From assembly GCF_018623035.1 (NCBI RefSeq), contig NZ_CP076023.1, forward strand, positions 2,418,001 to 2,482,000: DNA of 64,000 bases. The letters run 5' to 3'. The notes below the pieces were generated by a model. That model was not told the origin of the DNA. It worked only from the letters and a program-made list of their open reading frames with translations, and searched no databases. Shown here one piece after another: positions 43,258 to 54,859 of the stretch. Both the position numbers and the translations under genes were made by a program. Positions within the stretch are counted from its first letter, which is position 1, and the number at the start of each line of letters is the position of its first letter. This DNA comes from Cellulomonas dongxiuzhuiae (GTDB lineage: Bacteria > Actinomycetota > Actinomycetes > Actinomycetales > Cellulomonadaceae).

Positions 43258-43584
43258 ATGAACGTCTTCGAGGTCGTCGCCGAACCGCGGCGCCGGCAGA
43301 TCCTCGACGAGCTGCGCGCGGGCGAGCGTTCCGTCGGCGACCTCGTCGACACGCTCGGGATGACCCAGCCGGCCGTCTCCAAGCACCTGCGCACCCTGCG
43401 GACCGCCGGGCTCGTCGACGTCCGCCCGGACGGACGGCTGCGTTGGTACCGCCTGCGCCCGCGCCCGCTCGCCGAGCTCGACGCGTGGCTCCTGCCCTAC
43501 CGAGCCGCGTGGGCGGACGCCTTCGATGCCCTCGCGGAGCACCTCGACGCCCTGCCCTCCCACACCTCCGAGGAGCACCCATGA
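43258..43584 (+). CDS. ArsR-family winged-helix regulator
   Basis: The 108-residue protein has MNVFEVVAEPRRRQILDELR, SVGDLVDTLGMTQPAVSKHL and RPDGRLRWYRLRPRPLAEL, the usual ArsR helices and wing. No cysteine metal site is visible. It belongs to the SRPBCC-linked group, where regulator and partner form a small autoregulated unit. CATGAT ends six bases before the ATG and TTGCGG lies 18 bases before that. Its stop overlaps the next start as ATGA. Confidence 0.93.
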   Translation: MNVFEVVAEPRRRQILDELRAGERSVGDLVDTLGMTQPAVSKHLRTLRTAGLVDVRPDGRLRWYRLRPRPLAELDAWLLPYRAAWADAFDALAEHLDALPSHTSEEHP

Positions 43585-44105
43585 GCACCACCGACCCCCG
43601 GCTCGGGACCGTCCTGCGCGACGAGGACCGCTGCGGGCTGCGCTTCGTCCGGACGTTCCCGCACCCGCAGGAGACGGTGTGGGCCGCGCTCACCGAGTCG
43701 CGGCACCTGCGGCACTGGTTCCCCGCCGACCTCGTCGGTGAGCGCCGCCCCGGCTCCGCGCTGCGCCTGCCGTTCTGGCCCGAGCACGTCGCCCGGTACG
43801 CGATCGCCGACGCGGTCGTGGACGGCACCGTGCAGGCGTGGGACCCACCCTCCCGCGCGTCGTGGACGTGGGGTGGCGACCTGCTGGTCTTCGAGCTCGA
43901 GGAGGCCGACGACGGCACGCGGCTGACGTTCACCACCTGGCTCGCCCCGACGTCGGCCGAGGACGTGACCGGCACGGCGGCCGGCTACCACGTGTGCCTC
44001 GACCTGCTCGAGGCGCTTCTCGCCGGGAGGCCGCAGCCGCCGGGCGGGGCACCCGCGGAGGTGGCGGTCGCGACGCGCGCGCGCTACCGGGACGCCGTCG
44101 GCTGA
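43581..44105 (+). CDS. SRPBCC (AHSA1-like) domain protein
   Basis: The 174-residue protein has FVRTFPHPQETVWAALTESR, LRHWFPADL, WTWGGDLLVFELEEADDGTR and TAAGYHVCLDLLEALLAG, the pattern of the AHSA1/START-like ligand-binding fold. It is translationally coupled to the ArsR gene. Pairs like this are frequent in actinobacteria; the ligand is unknown. Confidence 0.92.
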   Translation: MSTTDPRLGTVLRDEDRCGLRFVRTFPHPQETVWAALTESRHLRHWFPADLVGERRPGSALRLPFWPEHVARYAIADAVVDGTVQAWDPPSRASWTWGGDLLVFELEEADDGTRLTFTTWLAPTSAEDVTGTAAGYHVCLDLLEALLAGRPQPPGGAPAEVAVATRARYRDAVG

Positions 44106-44142
44106 CACGCAGGGGCGGCGGACCGGCGCTCCGCCAGGAACG

Positions 44143-44844
44143 TCAATCCGCGGCCGACGATCCGCGGGCGAGACGGTCGAGACCGTCGAGGACGAGGTCG
44201 AGACCGAACTCGAACTCGGTCTGGTCGTCGCACCACCCGAGCGTCGTGGCGCCGTCGTGCGCGACCTCGGCGAGCATGGCGGCGAGGTGCGGCACCAGCT
44301 CGGCCATCCCGGCGAGGGCCTCCGCGCCCTGCTCGTCACCGGCGTCGGGCTCGGCGATCTCGGGGCTGAACCCGAACATCCGGCTGCCCAGCGCGTGCAG
44401 CCCGTGGTGCACGAGGTCGTACGACAGCCCGCCGGCACGCATGAGGCCGACGACGGCGTCGACGTGCCGCGCCGCGCCCACGGTCATGACGCTGCGCGCC
44501 GCCATGACGTCGGGCGCCCACGGGTGACGCAGCATGACCGTGCGCGCGGCGACGAGCCGGGCACGCACCGCGGCGCGCCACCCGCCGTCCTCGGGCGGCA
44601 CCGCGCTCGCGTCGGCTGCGGCGGCCAGCTCGTCGAGCACGAGCTCGACGGCGCCGTCGAGGATGCCCCCCTTGCCGCGCACGTGGTGATACAGCGACAT
44701 GGCCTCGACGCCGAGCTCGTCGGCGAGCCGCCGCATCGTCAGGGCCTCGACGCCCGCGGCATCGGCGATGTCGACGGCGCGGCGCAGCACGCGCTCACGC
44801 GTCAGCCGCGGACGCGACGCGCCGGCGGCGGGAGCCTCGACCAC
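44143..44844 (-). CDS. TetR-family regulator with TetR_C domain
   Basis: The 233-residue protein has a helix-turn-helix (LTRERVLRRAVDIADAAGVE, ALTMRRLADELGVEAMSLYH, HVRGKGGILDG) and a tetracycline-repressor-like C-terminal dimer domain. It is divergent from an MDR oxidoreductase, with two tandem CTTAC-N3-GTRAG operators between them that are its probable target. GAGGGT ends six bases before the GTG. Confidence 0.93.
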   Translation of the reverse strand: MVEAPAAGASRPRLTRERVLRRAVDIADAAGVEALTMRRLADELGVEAMSLYHHVRGKGGILDGAVELVLDELAAAADASAVPPEDGGWRAAVRARLVAARTVMLRHPWAPDVMAARSVMTVGAARHVDAVVGLMRAGGLSYDLVHHGLHALGSRMFGFSPEIAEPDAGDEQGAEALAGMAELVPHLAAMLAEVAHDGATTLGWCDDQTEFEFGLDLVLDGLDRLARGSSAAD

Positions 44845-44903
44845 GCCACCACCCTCTCACCGCCCCGGCCGACCGTTGACGCGCCGCACCGACGCATGCC
44901 ACC

Positions 44904-44930
44904 CTTACAGCGTAAGGCTTACGCCGTGAG
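44904..44930. promoter_or_regulatory. Tandem TetR-type operators
   Basis: CTTACAGCGTAAG (44904-44916) and CTTACGCCGTGAG (44918-44930) repeat the same CTTAC-N3-GT(A/G)AG palindrome 14 bases apart, between the divergent TetR and MDR genes. The MDR GTG is 21 bases downstream of the second. Confidence 0.7.
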
Positions 44931-44951
44931 GCCCGACCCCCGGAGGCGACC

Positions 44952-45998
44952 GTGCCGACCACGCCCCACCGCAGCGACCCCACGAACCCGACCGCCTCCG
45001 GCGTCGGCCACCGCATGCGCGCCGCGGTGTACGAGCGCTACGGCGGGCCGGAGGTCGTCCGCCTCGCCGACGTCCCGGTGCCCGCACTTGGCCCCGGTGA
45101 CCTGCTCGTGCGCGCGTACGCCTCGGACGTGAGCGTCGCGGACCACCGGTTGCGCGCGCGAGACCTGCCCCGCGGCATGGGCGCGCTCGCCGGCCCCGTC
45201 GTCGGCTTCCGTCACCCGCGGCGGCAGGTGCTCGGCATGGAGGTCGCCGGCGTCGTCGCCGCCACCGGCCCCCGGGTGACGGGCTTCCGCCCCGGCGACC
45301 GCGTCGTCGCGGCGACGGGGTCCGGGTTCGGCGGCCACGCCGAGCTCGTGCGGGTGCCCGCGTCCGGCGTCGTCGCGCACGTCCCCGACGCCCTGCGGCT
45401 CGACCAGGCCGTCGCGCTCGTCTTCGGCGGGCTCACGGCTCACAAGTTCCTGCGCCGCGCCGACGTGCGGCCCGGCGTCGAGGTGCTCGTCAACGGCGCG
45501 TCGGGCGCCGTCGGGACGATGGTCGTCCAGCTCGCCGCCGCCAGCGGCGCACGCGTCACCGCGGTGTGCAGCGCACCGAACGCCGACCTCGTGCGCTCTC
45601 TCGGGGCCACCGACGTCGTCGACCACCTCACGCAGGACGTCACGGCACTCGGACGGCGCGTCGACGTCGTCGTCGACTGCGTCGGCACGCTGCCCGTCGC
45701 TCGAGCCCGCCGCGTGCTGCGACGCGGCGGAACGCTGCTGCTCGTCGTCGCCGACCTGGCCGGCACCGTCGGGACGCCGTTCGCCCGGCTCCGCGGCGTC
45801 CGAGCCGTCACCGGCGACCTGCCGACGTCGGCCGCCGACCTCGACGAGCTCCTCAGGCTCGCGGCCGAGGGCGCCGTGCGGCCGGTCGTCGACCGGACGT
45901 ACGCGTTCGAGGACGTCGTCGAGGCTCACCGCTACGTCGACACCGGTCGCAAGCGCGGCACGGTGGTGCTGCGGATCCGTGCCGAGGAGCAGTCCTGA
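44952..45998 (+). CDS. Quinone-oxidoreductase-like MDR protein
   Basis: The 348-residue protein has MRAAVYERYGGPEVVRLADV, VLGMEVAGVVAATG, GFGGHAELVRVPA, LVFGGLTAHKFLRRA and VLVNGASGAVGTMVVQLAAA, typical of zinc-free NADPH:quinone reductase-like MDR enzymes. It should reduce a quinone or enone with NADPH. The regulator next door and its operators suggest induction by a small toxic compound. The GTG has GGAGG seven bases upstream. Confidence 0.92.
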   Translation: MPTTPHRSDPTNPTASGVGHRMRAAVYERYGGPEVVRLADVPVPALGPGDLLVRAYASDVSVADHRLRARDLPRGMGALAGPVVGFRHPRRQVLGMEVAGVVAATGPRVTGFRPGDRVVAATGSGFGGHAELVRVPASGVVAHVPDALRLDQAVALVFGGLTAHKFLRRADVRPGVEVLVNGASGAVGTMVVQLAAASGARVTAVCSAPNADLVRSLGATDVVDHLTQDVTALGRRVDVVVDCVGTLPVARARRVLRRGGTLLLVVADLAGTVGTPFARLRGVRAVTGDLPTSAADLDELLRLAAEGAVRPVVDRTYAFEDVVEAHRYVDTGRKRGTVVLRIRAEEQS

Positions 45999-46016
45999 CG
46001 GGACCGGCACGAACGG

Positions 46017-46052
46017 CCGCGGGCCCGGGTGCCGAAGCACCCGGGCCCGCGG
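46017..46052. terminator. Bidirectional terminator between MDR gene and glyS
   Basis: CCGCGGGCCCGGGTGC and GCACCCGGGCCCGCGG form a perfect 16-bp stem with a CGAA loop between two convergent genes. Confidence 0.85.
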
Positions 46053-46064
46053 TCGTGGGACGCC

Positions 46065-47453
<1,389 letters not shown>

Positions 47454-47566
47454 GGTGGATCTCCTGGGTCGAGGAAGTCCGCGGCTGGGTGCCGCGGGAC
47501 ACAACGGCCCAGGCTATCGGTCGTCGGCGGACCGCGGGCCCGGGTGTGCACGGGACGCGCCCGTGT

Positions 47567-47603
47567 TGACAACGGTTCTCGGAGTCATTGAGAATTGCTC
47601 TCA
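47567..47603 (+). promoter_or_regulatory. Two Zur-like boxes at the znuA promoter
   Basis: TGACAACGGTTCTCG (47567-47581) and TGAGAATTGCTCTCA (47589-47603) match the actinobacterial Zur consensus of the form TGA-N-AA-N3-TT-N-TCA. The first contains a TTGACA -35 and the second covers the -10 region and the ATG. Zinc-loaded Zur should block transcription. Confidence 0.75.
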
Positions 47604-48502
47604 TGTCCAGGTCTCCCCGCCGCTCCCGCCTGCTCGCCGCCGTCCTGGCCCTGCCGGTGCTGGTGACCGCGGCGTGCTCGGCGAGCCCCGGCGAGGACGG
47701 CACGGTGCAGGCACTCGCGTCGTTCTACCCGCTGCAGATGGTGACGCAGGAGGTCGGGGGCGACCGCGTGACCGTCAGCTCCCTGACCCCTCCCGGTGCC
47801 GAGCCGCACGACGTCGAGCTCTCCCCCGCCCAGGTCGCGTCCGTCGGCGCCGCCCAGCTCGTCGTCCACCAGTCCGGCTTCCAGCCGGCCGTCGACGACG
47901 CCGTGGCCCAGGCGTCACCCGAGCACGTCGTCGACGCCGCCGTGCACGCCGACCTCGCGGACGACGCCGAGGACGTGGACGACCACGGCGCCGACCCCCA
48001 CTTCTGGCTGGACCCCACGCGCCTGGCCGCGGTCGCCGACGACGTGGCCACCGCGCTCTCCGAGATCGACCCCGACGGGGCCGACGTCTACCGGGCCAAC
48101 GCCGACGCCCTCACCGCGCGCCTCACCGCCCTCGACGAGGCGTACACGGCCGGGCTCGCCACGTGCGAGCGCCGCGTCGTCGTCACGTCGCACGAGGCGT
48201 TCGGCTACCTCGCGGACCGCTACGACCTCGAGCTGGTCGGCATCTCGGGCGTCGACCCCGAGACCGAGCCGTCGCCCGCACGGTTGCGCGAGGTGGGGGA
48301 CGTCGTGCGCGACGAGGGGGTCACGACGATCTTCTTCGAGACGCTCGTCTCGCCCAAGGTCGCGCAGACGCTGGCCGCGGACCTCGGGGTCGAGGCGGCG
48401 GTCCTCGACCCGATCGAGGGGCTCAGCGACGACACCCAGGACTACTTCTCGATCGCCGAGGCCAACCTCGAGGCCCTGCGCGTGGCATTGTCCTGCTCGT
48501 GA
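47603..48502 (+). CDS. znuA: Zinc ABC transporter substrate-binding lipoprotein
   Basis: The 299-residue protein has a lipoprotein signal with VTAAC (Cys25) and the metal-binding fold: SFYPLQMVTQEVGGDRVTVS, GAEPHDVELSPAQ (His69), an acidic/His loop DVDDHGADPHFWLDP, VVTSHEAFGYLADRYDLELV and TTIFFETLVSPKVAQTLA. It delivers zinc, or possibly manganese, to the permease. ATG at 47603 lies inside a Zur-like box with almost no leader. znuC overlaps its stop by GTGA. Confidence 0.93.
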   Translation: MSRSPRRSRLLAAVLALPVLVTAACSASPGEDGTVQALASFYPLQMVTQEVGGDRVTVSSLTPPGAEPHDVELSPAQVASVGAAQLVVHQSGFQPAVDDAVAQASPEHVVDAAVHADLADDAEDVDDHGADPHFWLDPTRLAAVADDVATALSEIDPDGADVYRANADALTARLTALDEAYTAGLATCERRVVVTSHEAFGYLADRYDLELVGISGVDPETEPSPARLREVGDVVRDEGVTTIFFETLVSPKVAQTLAADLGVEAAVLDPIEGLSDDTQDYFSIAEANLEALRVALSCS

Positions 48503-49269
48503 ACGCGATCGAGGCCACCGACGTCCACGTGACGCTCGGCGGTCAGCCCATCGTGCGGGGCGTGGACCTGACGGTCCCCACCGGCCAGGTGCTCGCGCTG
48601 CTCGGCGCGAACGGGTCCGGCAAGTCGACGCTCGTGCGCGCCCTGCTCGGCGTCGTGCCGCACGTGTCGGGCAGCGTGCGCCTGCTGGGCCGGCCCCTGG
48701 GCCGCGACGTGCCCTGGCGGCGCGTCGGCTACGTGCCCCAGCGCATGGCCGCCGGCGGCGGCGTGCCCACGACGGCACTCGAGGTCGTGGTGTCCGGGCT
48801 GCTGGACGGCCGCCGCCTGCGCCCCCCGCGCGACGCGCGGGCGCGCGCACTGGCCGCGCTCGACGCCCTCGGCGTCGCCGACCTGCACGACCGCCGGGTG
48901 CAGGACCTGTCCGGCGGGCAGCAGCAGCGCGTCCTGATCGCACGGGCGCTGGTGCGCGAGCCGTCCCTCCTCGTGCTCGACGAGCCGACGTCCGGGATCG
49001 ACCTGCCCACGCAGGACACGTTCGTCACCGCGCTGTCGTCCCTGCGCGACGCCGGGACCACCGTCGTGGTGATCCTGCACGAGATCGGGCCGTTCGCGCC
49101 GCTGATCGACCGTGCCGTCGTCCTGCGGCACGGGCGTGTCGTGCACGACGGCGCCCCACCGCCCGCACGCGGCGAGCACGGGGAGGCCGGGCACGACCAC
49201 ACCCACCCGCACGCCGACCCCGAACCGCCGTCCGAGGGACCCGACCTGACGCTGGAGGTGACCCGGTGA
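48499..49269 (+). CDS. znuC: Zinc ABC transporter ATP-binding protein
   Basis: The 256-residue ATPase shows Walker A GANGSGKST, signature LSGGQQQRV, Walker B LLVLDEPTSG and switch His in VVILHEIG. A His/Asp-rich tail (HGEAGHDHTHPHADP) may hold metal ions near the inner mouth of the transporter. It is overlapped at both ends by GTGA junctions, as second gene of the operon. Confidence 0.94.
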   Translation: MNAIEATDVHVTLGGQPIVRGVDLTVPTGQVLALLGANGSGKSTLVRALLGVVPHVSGSVRLLGRPLGRDVPWRRVGYVPQRMAAGGGVPTTALEVVVSGLLDGRRLRPPRDARARALAALDALGVADLHDRRVQDLSGGQQQRVLIARALVREPSLLVLDEPTSGIDLPTQDTFVTALSSLRDAGTTVVVILHEIGPFAPLIDRAVVLRHGRVVHDGAPPPARGEHGEAGHDHTHPHADPEPPSEGPDLTLEVTR

Positions 49270-50231
49270 CCGGGTGGGAGCAGGTCGTGGAGCTGCTGAC
49301 GTCGCCGCTCATGCAGCGCGCGCTCGTCGCGGCCGTCCTGGTGGGTGCCGCCGCGCCCGTCGTCGGCACGTTCCTCGTGCAGCGCCGCATGGCCCTCATG
49401 GGCGACGGCATCGGCCACGTCGCGCTCACGGGCGTCGCCCTGGGCTGGCTCGTGGGCAGCTGGGCCGCGGTCGCGCCCGCCGACGCGCTCGCCGTGCCCG
49501 GCGCCGTGCTCGCCGCCGTCGTCGGCTCGGTCGTCATCGAGCTCGTCCGCGAGCGCGGCCGGACCAGCGGTGACCTCGCGCTGGCCATCATGTTCTACGG
49601 CGGCATCGCCGGCGGCGTCCTGCTCATCAAGGTCGCGGGCGGCACCAACGCGAACCTCATGAGCTACCTCTTCGGCTCGATCTCGACCGTGTCGACCACC
49701 GACCTGTGGTGGACGGCGGCGCTGGCCGTCCTCGTCCTCACCGTCGGGGTCGGCCTGCGCTGGGCGCTGTTCGCGGTGAGCCACGACGAGGAGTTCGCCC
49801 GCGCCAGCGGCGTCCCCGTCCGCGCGATGTCGATGGTCATCGCCTGCCTCGCAGCGCTCACGGTCACCATCTCCATGCGCGTCGTCGGCCTGCTCCTGGT
49901 CAGCGCGCTCATGATCGTGCCGGTCGCCGTCGCACAGATCTTCGCCCGCTCGTTCGGACGCACCATGGTGATCGCCAGCGCCCTCGGGGTCACGGTCAGC
50001 GTCGTCGGACTGGTCATCACGTACTGGAACGACGTGCCGCCCGGCGCGACGATCGTCGTGCTCGCGATCGCGCTGTACGCGGCGGCGGCAGTCGTGCACC
50101 CGGTGATCGCGCGGCGGCGCGCCGCCCACGACCCGCACCCCGACCTGTCCGACGACGTGCTGGTCCCTGCCACCGACGCCGGCTGCGAGGACGCTCTGCC
50201 CGCCGTGCGGGCCGCCGGCGACCACCGGTAG
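49266..50231 (+). CDS. znuB: Zinc ABC transporter permease
   Basis: The 321-residue permease has eight or nine membrane segments. LVQRRMALMGDGIGHVALTG, AIMFYGGIAGGVLLIKVAGG, YLFGSISTVS and MRVVGLLLVSALMIVPVAVA are typical of the ZnuB/MntB family. The C-terminal 50 residues are acidic and His-containing, and probably cytoplasmic. It completes the znuACB operon. Confidence 0.94.
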   Translation: MTGWEQVVELLTSPLMQRALVAAVLVGAAAPVVGTFLVQRRMALMGDGIGHVALTGVALGWLVGSWAAVAPADALAVPGAVLAAVVGSVVIELVRERGRTSGDLALAIMFYGGIAGGVLLIKVAGGTNANLMSYLFGSISTVSTTDLWWTAALAVLVLTVGVGLRWALFAVSHDEEFARASGVPVRAMSMVIACLAALTVTISMRVVGLLLVSALMIVPVAVAQIFARSFGRTMVIASALGVTVSVVGLVITYWNDVPPGATIVVLAIALYAAAAVVHPVIARRRAAHDPHPDLSDDVLVPATDAGCEDALPAVRAAGDHR

Positions 50232-50261
50232 GGCGCCTCACCCCCGGCGTAGGATCAGGCG

Positions 50262-50864
50262 GTGTCGTCGAGCGAGGTGCTGGCCGTGTACGGCCTCGAC
50301 GGTCTGCCCGTCGCGGTCGCGCTGGCGTGCCTCTTCACGATCGTCATGGCGCGCTCGCACCTGACCTACTGGGCGGGGCGAGCGGTCCAGCGCGGAGCCC
50401 GGTTCGAGGGTGAGCGCCGGCACGGTCCGCGCTGGTGGCAGCGGACCGTCGAGCGCACCGCCCGCCTCGCGTCGACGCCGTCGGCGCGCCGCGGCGTCGC
50501 GCTCGTGCACCGCTGGGGGCCGCTCGCGGTCACGCTGGCCTACGCGACCGTCGGCATCCAGACCGCCGTCTTCGCCGGCGCCGGGCTCGTGCGCATGCCG
50601 TACCTGCGCTTCACGGTCGCCTCGATCCCCGGCGCTGCCCTGTGGGCGGTCATCTGGGGCACCGTCGGCGCGGGCGCGGTGTGGGGCGCGGTCACGCTCG
50701 CCGCGGGCTCCGCATGGGCGCTCGCCACGATGGCGCTCGTCGCCGTGCTCCTCGCCGTCGTCGTGGTCGCCGCAGTGCGACGTCGCCGCGCGGCAGAACC
50801 GCACCTGGCGATCACGGCGCGCGACGCCCGCACCGAGCGGACGACGTCCGGCGAGCGCGGCTGA
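50262..50864 (+). CDS. DedA-like (VTT-type) membrane protein
   Basis: The 200-residue protein has about four hydrophobic segments. GPLAVTLAYATVGIQTAVFA, GAGLVRMPYLRFTVASIPGA and LWAVIWGTVGAG resemble the second half of DedA/SNARE-associated proteins, which recycle lipid carriers. The N-terminal re-entrant part is reduced, so the assignment is to the superfamily only. TAGGAT ends six bases before the GTG, so the mRNA is probably leaderless. Confidence 0.75.
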   Translation: MSSSEVLAVYGLDGLPVAVALACLFTIVMARSHLTYWAGRAVQRGARFEGERRHGPRWWQRTVERTARLASTPSARRGVALVHRWGPLAVTLAYATVGIQTAVFAGAGLVRMPYLRFTVASIPGAALWAVIWGTVGAGAVWGAVTLAAGSAWALATMALVAVLLAVVVVAAVRRRRAAEPHLAITARDARTERTTSGERG

Positions 50865-50878
50865 GGGCACCTCGCACG

Positions 50879-51238
50879 TCACGCGGCGTGGGTCGCCGAC
50901 ACGCAGAACTGGTTGCCGTGCGGGTCCGCCAGCACCGTCCACGCGAACCCGTCCGGGAGCGTGTGCTCCGCCACCCTCGTCGCCCCGGACGCCACGAACT
51001 CCTCGACGGCTCGCGCCGGGTCGTCCGCGCCCAGGTCCACGTGGACCCGGTTCTTGCCCGGCGTGGGGTCGTCGACGCGCTGGAAGCCGAAGGCCGGCAG
51101 GCCGGGCCCACCGGGCAGCACCATCACGAACTCGTCCTCGTGGCCCTGCACCTGCCCACCGAGGTGTCCCGCCCACCAGGCCGCCAGCGCGGGGGCGTCG
51201 TGCGTGTCGAAGGTCACCATGCTCACCGTCAGTCCCAT
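50879..51238 (-). CDS. VOC/glyoxalase-like domain protein
   Basis: The 119-residue protein has the beta-alpha-beta3 pattern of VOC modules: VSMVTFDTHDAPALAAWWAG, LPAFGFQRVDDPTPGKNRVH, VDLGADDPARAVEEFVASGA and VLADPHGNQFCV. This is the glyoxalase_6 type. The substrate is unknown. TAGGTT ends six bases before the ATG, a leaderless arrangement. Confidence 0.9.
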   Translation of the reverse strand: MGLTVSMVTFDTHDAPALAAWWAGHLGGQVQGHEDEFVMVLPGGPGLPAFGFQRVDDPTPGKNRVHVDLGADDPARAVEEFVASGATRVAEHTLPDGFAWTVLADPHGNQFCVSATHAA

Positions 51239-51273
51239 GGCGGGAACCTAGCGCCCGCCTCGGACGTCCGGCA

Positions 51274-52068
51274 TCAGCTCCCGGCGGGGACGTCGACCGC
51301 CCCGCCGTAGCGCCGGTCACGCCGCGCGTACGTCTCGACCGCGCGCCACAGGTGCCGCCGGTCGACGTCCGGCCACGGCTCCTCGAGGAAGACCATCTCG
51401 GCGTACGCCGACTGCCACAGCATGAAGTTCGAGATCCGCTGCTCCCCCGAGGACCGCAGGAAGAGGTCGACGTCCGGCAGGTCCGGCTCGTCGAGGTACT
51501 TCTGCACGGTCTTCTCGTTGACCCGCTCGGGCTTGAGCCGGCCCGCGGCGACCTCGCGCGCGATGGCCTGCGCGGCGTCGGCGATCTCGGCGCGGCCGCC
51601 GTAGTTGACGCACATCGTCAGCGTGCAGGTCGTGTTGTCGACGGTCTGCCGCTCCGCCTCCTCGAGCTCGGCGATCACCGAGCGCCACAGCCGGGGTCGC
51701 CGGCCGGCCCAGCGCACCCGCACGCCCCACGAGTCCATGAGGTCGCGCCGCCGACGCAGGACGTCGCGGTTGAAGCCCATGAGGAAGCGGACCTCCTCGG
51801 GCGAGCGCGACCAGTTCTCGGTCGAGAACGCGTACGCGGACACGTGCTGCACACCGATCTCGATCGCGCCGGCCACGACGTCCAGGAGCGACGCCTCACC
51901 CGCACGGTGGCCCTCGACACGGGGCAGCCCCCGCGCGTTGGCCCAGCGGCCGTTGCCGTCCATCACGACCGCGACGTGACGCGGCACGAGGGCCCGTGGG
52001 ATCTGGGGCGGCCGGGCGCCGGACGGGTGCGGGTAGGGCGGGACGGTCTCGCGTGGCACGTCCCACAT
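51274..52068 (-). CDS. uppS: Isoprenyl transferase (cis-prenyl)
   Basis: The 264-residue enzyme makes the C50-C55 polyprenyl pyrophosphate that carries cell-wall precursors. The catalytic Asp37 lies in [51 protein letters not shown] and the C-terminal [20 protein letters not shown] match the family. A short Pro-rich N-terminus precedes the domain. It follows recO with 34 bases between, a common actinobacterial pairing. Confidence 0.95.
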   Translation of the reverse strand: MWDVPRETVPPYPHPSGARPPQIPRALVPRHVAVVMDGNGRWANARGLPRVEGHRAGEASLLDVVAGAIEIGVQHVSAYAFSTENWSRSPEEVRFLMGFNRDVLRRRRDLMDSWGVRVRWAGRRPRLWRSVIAELEEAERQTVDNTTCTLTMCVNYGGRAEIADAAQAIAREVAAGRLKPERVNEKTVQKYLDEPDLPDVDLFLRSSGEQRISNFMLWQSAYAEMVFLEEPWPDVDRRHLWRAVETYARRDRRYGGAVDVPAGS

Positions 52069-52102
52069 CGTGCCACCCGGTGCGCGCACCGGTGCCCGTC
52101 CG

Positions 52103-52834
52103 TCAGACGCGTTCGACCATCGGGAGCGAGCGCAGGCGCCGCTCGAGGTGGAACTGGCAGAACACCGCGACCAGGCCGTTGCCCTCGGCCCGGTGCCGCT
52201 CGGCGCTCGCGTCGGCGACGCCCCAGTCGCCCGAGAGCAGCGCGGCGAGCAGCGTGAACGTCTCCGGCGCCGGGGCTGCGGCGCCCGGCGGCCGGCACGC
52301 GCCGCACACCGCCCCGCCGACCGCGGGCGCGAACGCGTGGTGCGGCCCGGGCGCACCGCACCGCGCGCAGTCGGTGAAGCTCGGCGCCCACCCCGCGACC
52401 GCGAGCGCGCGCAGCAGGTAGGAGTCCAGGACGAGACCCGGTGCGTGGGCGCGCGTGGCGAGCGCGCGGACCGCACCGACCAGCAGCCGGTACTGCTGGA
52501 CCGACGGCTCGCGCTCCGCCTCGACGAGCCGTTCGGCCGTCTCGAGCATCACCGTGCCGACGGTGTACAGCGCGTAGTCCTCGCAGATCTGGCGACCGTA
52601 CGACCCGAGCGCCTCGACCTGCGTGACGACGTCGAGGTTGCGTCCCGTGCTCAGCTGCACGTCGATGTGCATGAACGGCTCGAGCCGGGAGCCGAACCGG
52701 GACGTCGTGCGGCGCACGCCCTTGCCGACGGCGCGCACCTTGCCGTGCTCGCGCGTCAGGAGGGTGACGATGCGGTCGGCCTCCCCCAGCTTGTGGGTGC
52801 GCAGGACGATCGCCTCGTCGCGGTAGAGGCTCAC
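52103..52834 (-). CDS. recO: DNA repair protein RecO
   Basis: The 243-residue protein begins [20 protein letters not shown] with the OB-fold and has a helical domain with a zinc site, [11 protein letters not shown] and CGACRPPG. RecO helps RecR load RecA on SSB-coated DNA. GACAAT ends six bases before the GTG. It lies between leuA and uppS and is probably co-transcribed with uppS. Confidence 0.94.
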   Translation of the reverse strand: MSLYRDEAIVLRTHKLGEADRIVTLLTREHGKVRAVGKGVRRTTSRFGSRLEPFMHIDVQLSTGRNLDVVTQVEALGSYGRQICEDYALYTVGTVMLETAERLVEAEREPSVQQYRLLVGAVRALATRAHAPGLVLDSYLLRALAVAGWAPSFTDCARCGAPGPHHAFAPAVGGAVCGACRPPGAAAPAPETFTLLAALLSGDWGVADASAERHRAEGNGLVAVFCQFHLERRLRSLPMVERV

Positions 52835-52903
52835 GGTGCCATTGTCCCCCGCGGCACCGACAGGTGGGCCGCGGCGCGCACGTGGCGCACCGCGGCCCGT
52901 CCC

Positions 52904-54724
<1,821 letters not shown>

Positions 54725-54745
54725 TCAGCCGGGCACGACACACAC

Positions 54746-54780
54746 CGCGACGAGGAGCCGGCCTAGAGGGCCTCGTCGCG
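54746..54780 (-). promoter_or_regulatory. Attenuator hairpin in the leuA leader
   Basis: CGCGACGAGG and CCTCGTCGCG form a perfect 10-bp stem with a 15-base loop containing the stop codon of the leader peptide. A ribosome stalled at the Leu codons upstream would leave it free to form; one at the stop would block it. Confidence 0.6.
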
Positions 54781-54810
54781 GCGACGAAGAAGCAGCGAGC
54801 GTGCGCGCAC
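54763..54810 (-). CDS. leuL: leuA leader peptide
   Basis: A 15-codon frame on the minus strand reads VRARSLLLRRRDEAL. Its three successive Leu codons are CTG CTT CTT, and CTT is very rare in this genome. It ends 72 bases before the leuA ATG. Low charged tRNA-Leu should stall the ribosome here and change the folding of the following hairpin, raising leuA transcription. Leaders of this kind precede leuA in several actinobacteria. Its stop lies inside the attenuator stem-loop. Confidence 0.75.
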   Translation of the reverse strand: MRARSLLLRRRDEAL

Positions 54811-54859
54811 GGGACGACCTTACCCCCGCGGGCACCTGCCGCGGCAACCCGCGGCGGGA

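Noticed and set aside
48729..50225. A 498-codon minus-strand frame with many His and Asp residues opposite znuCB
   Set aside because: The His/Asp richness comes from reading GTC/GTG-rich codons backwards; znuC and znuB are certain.
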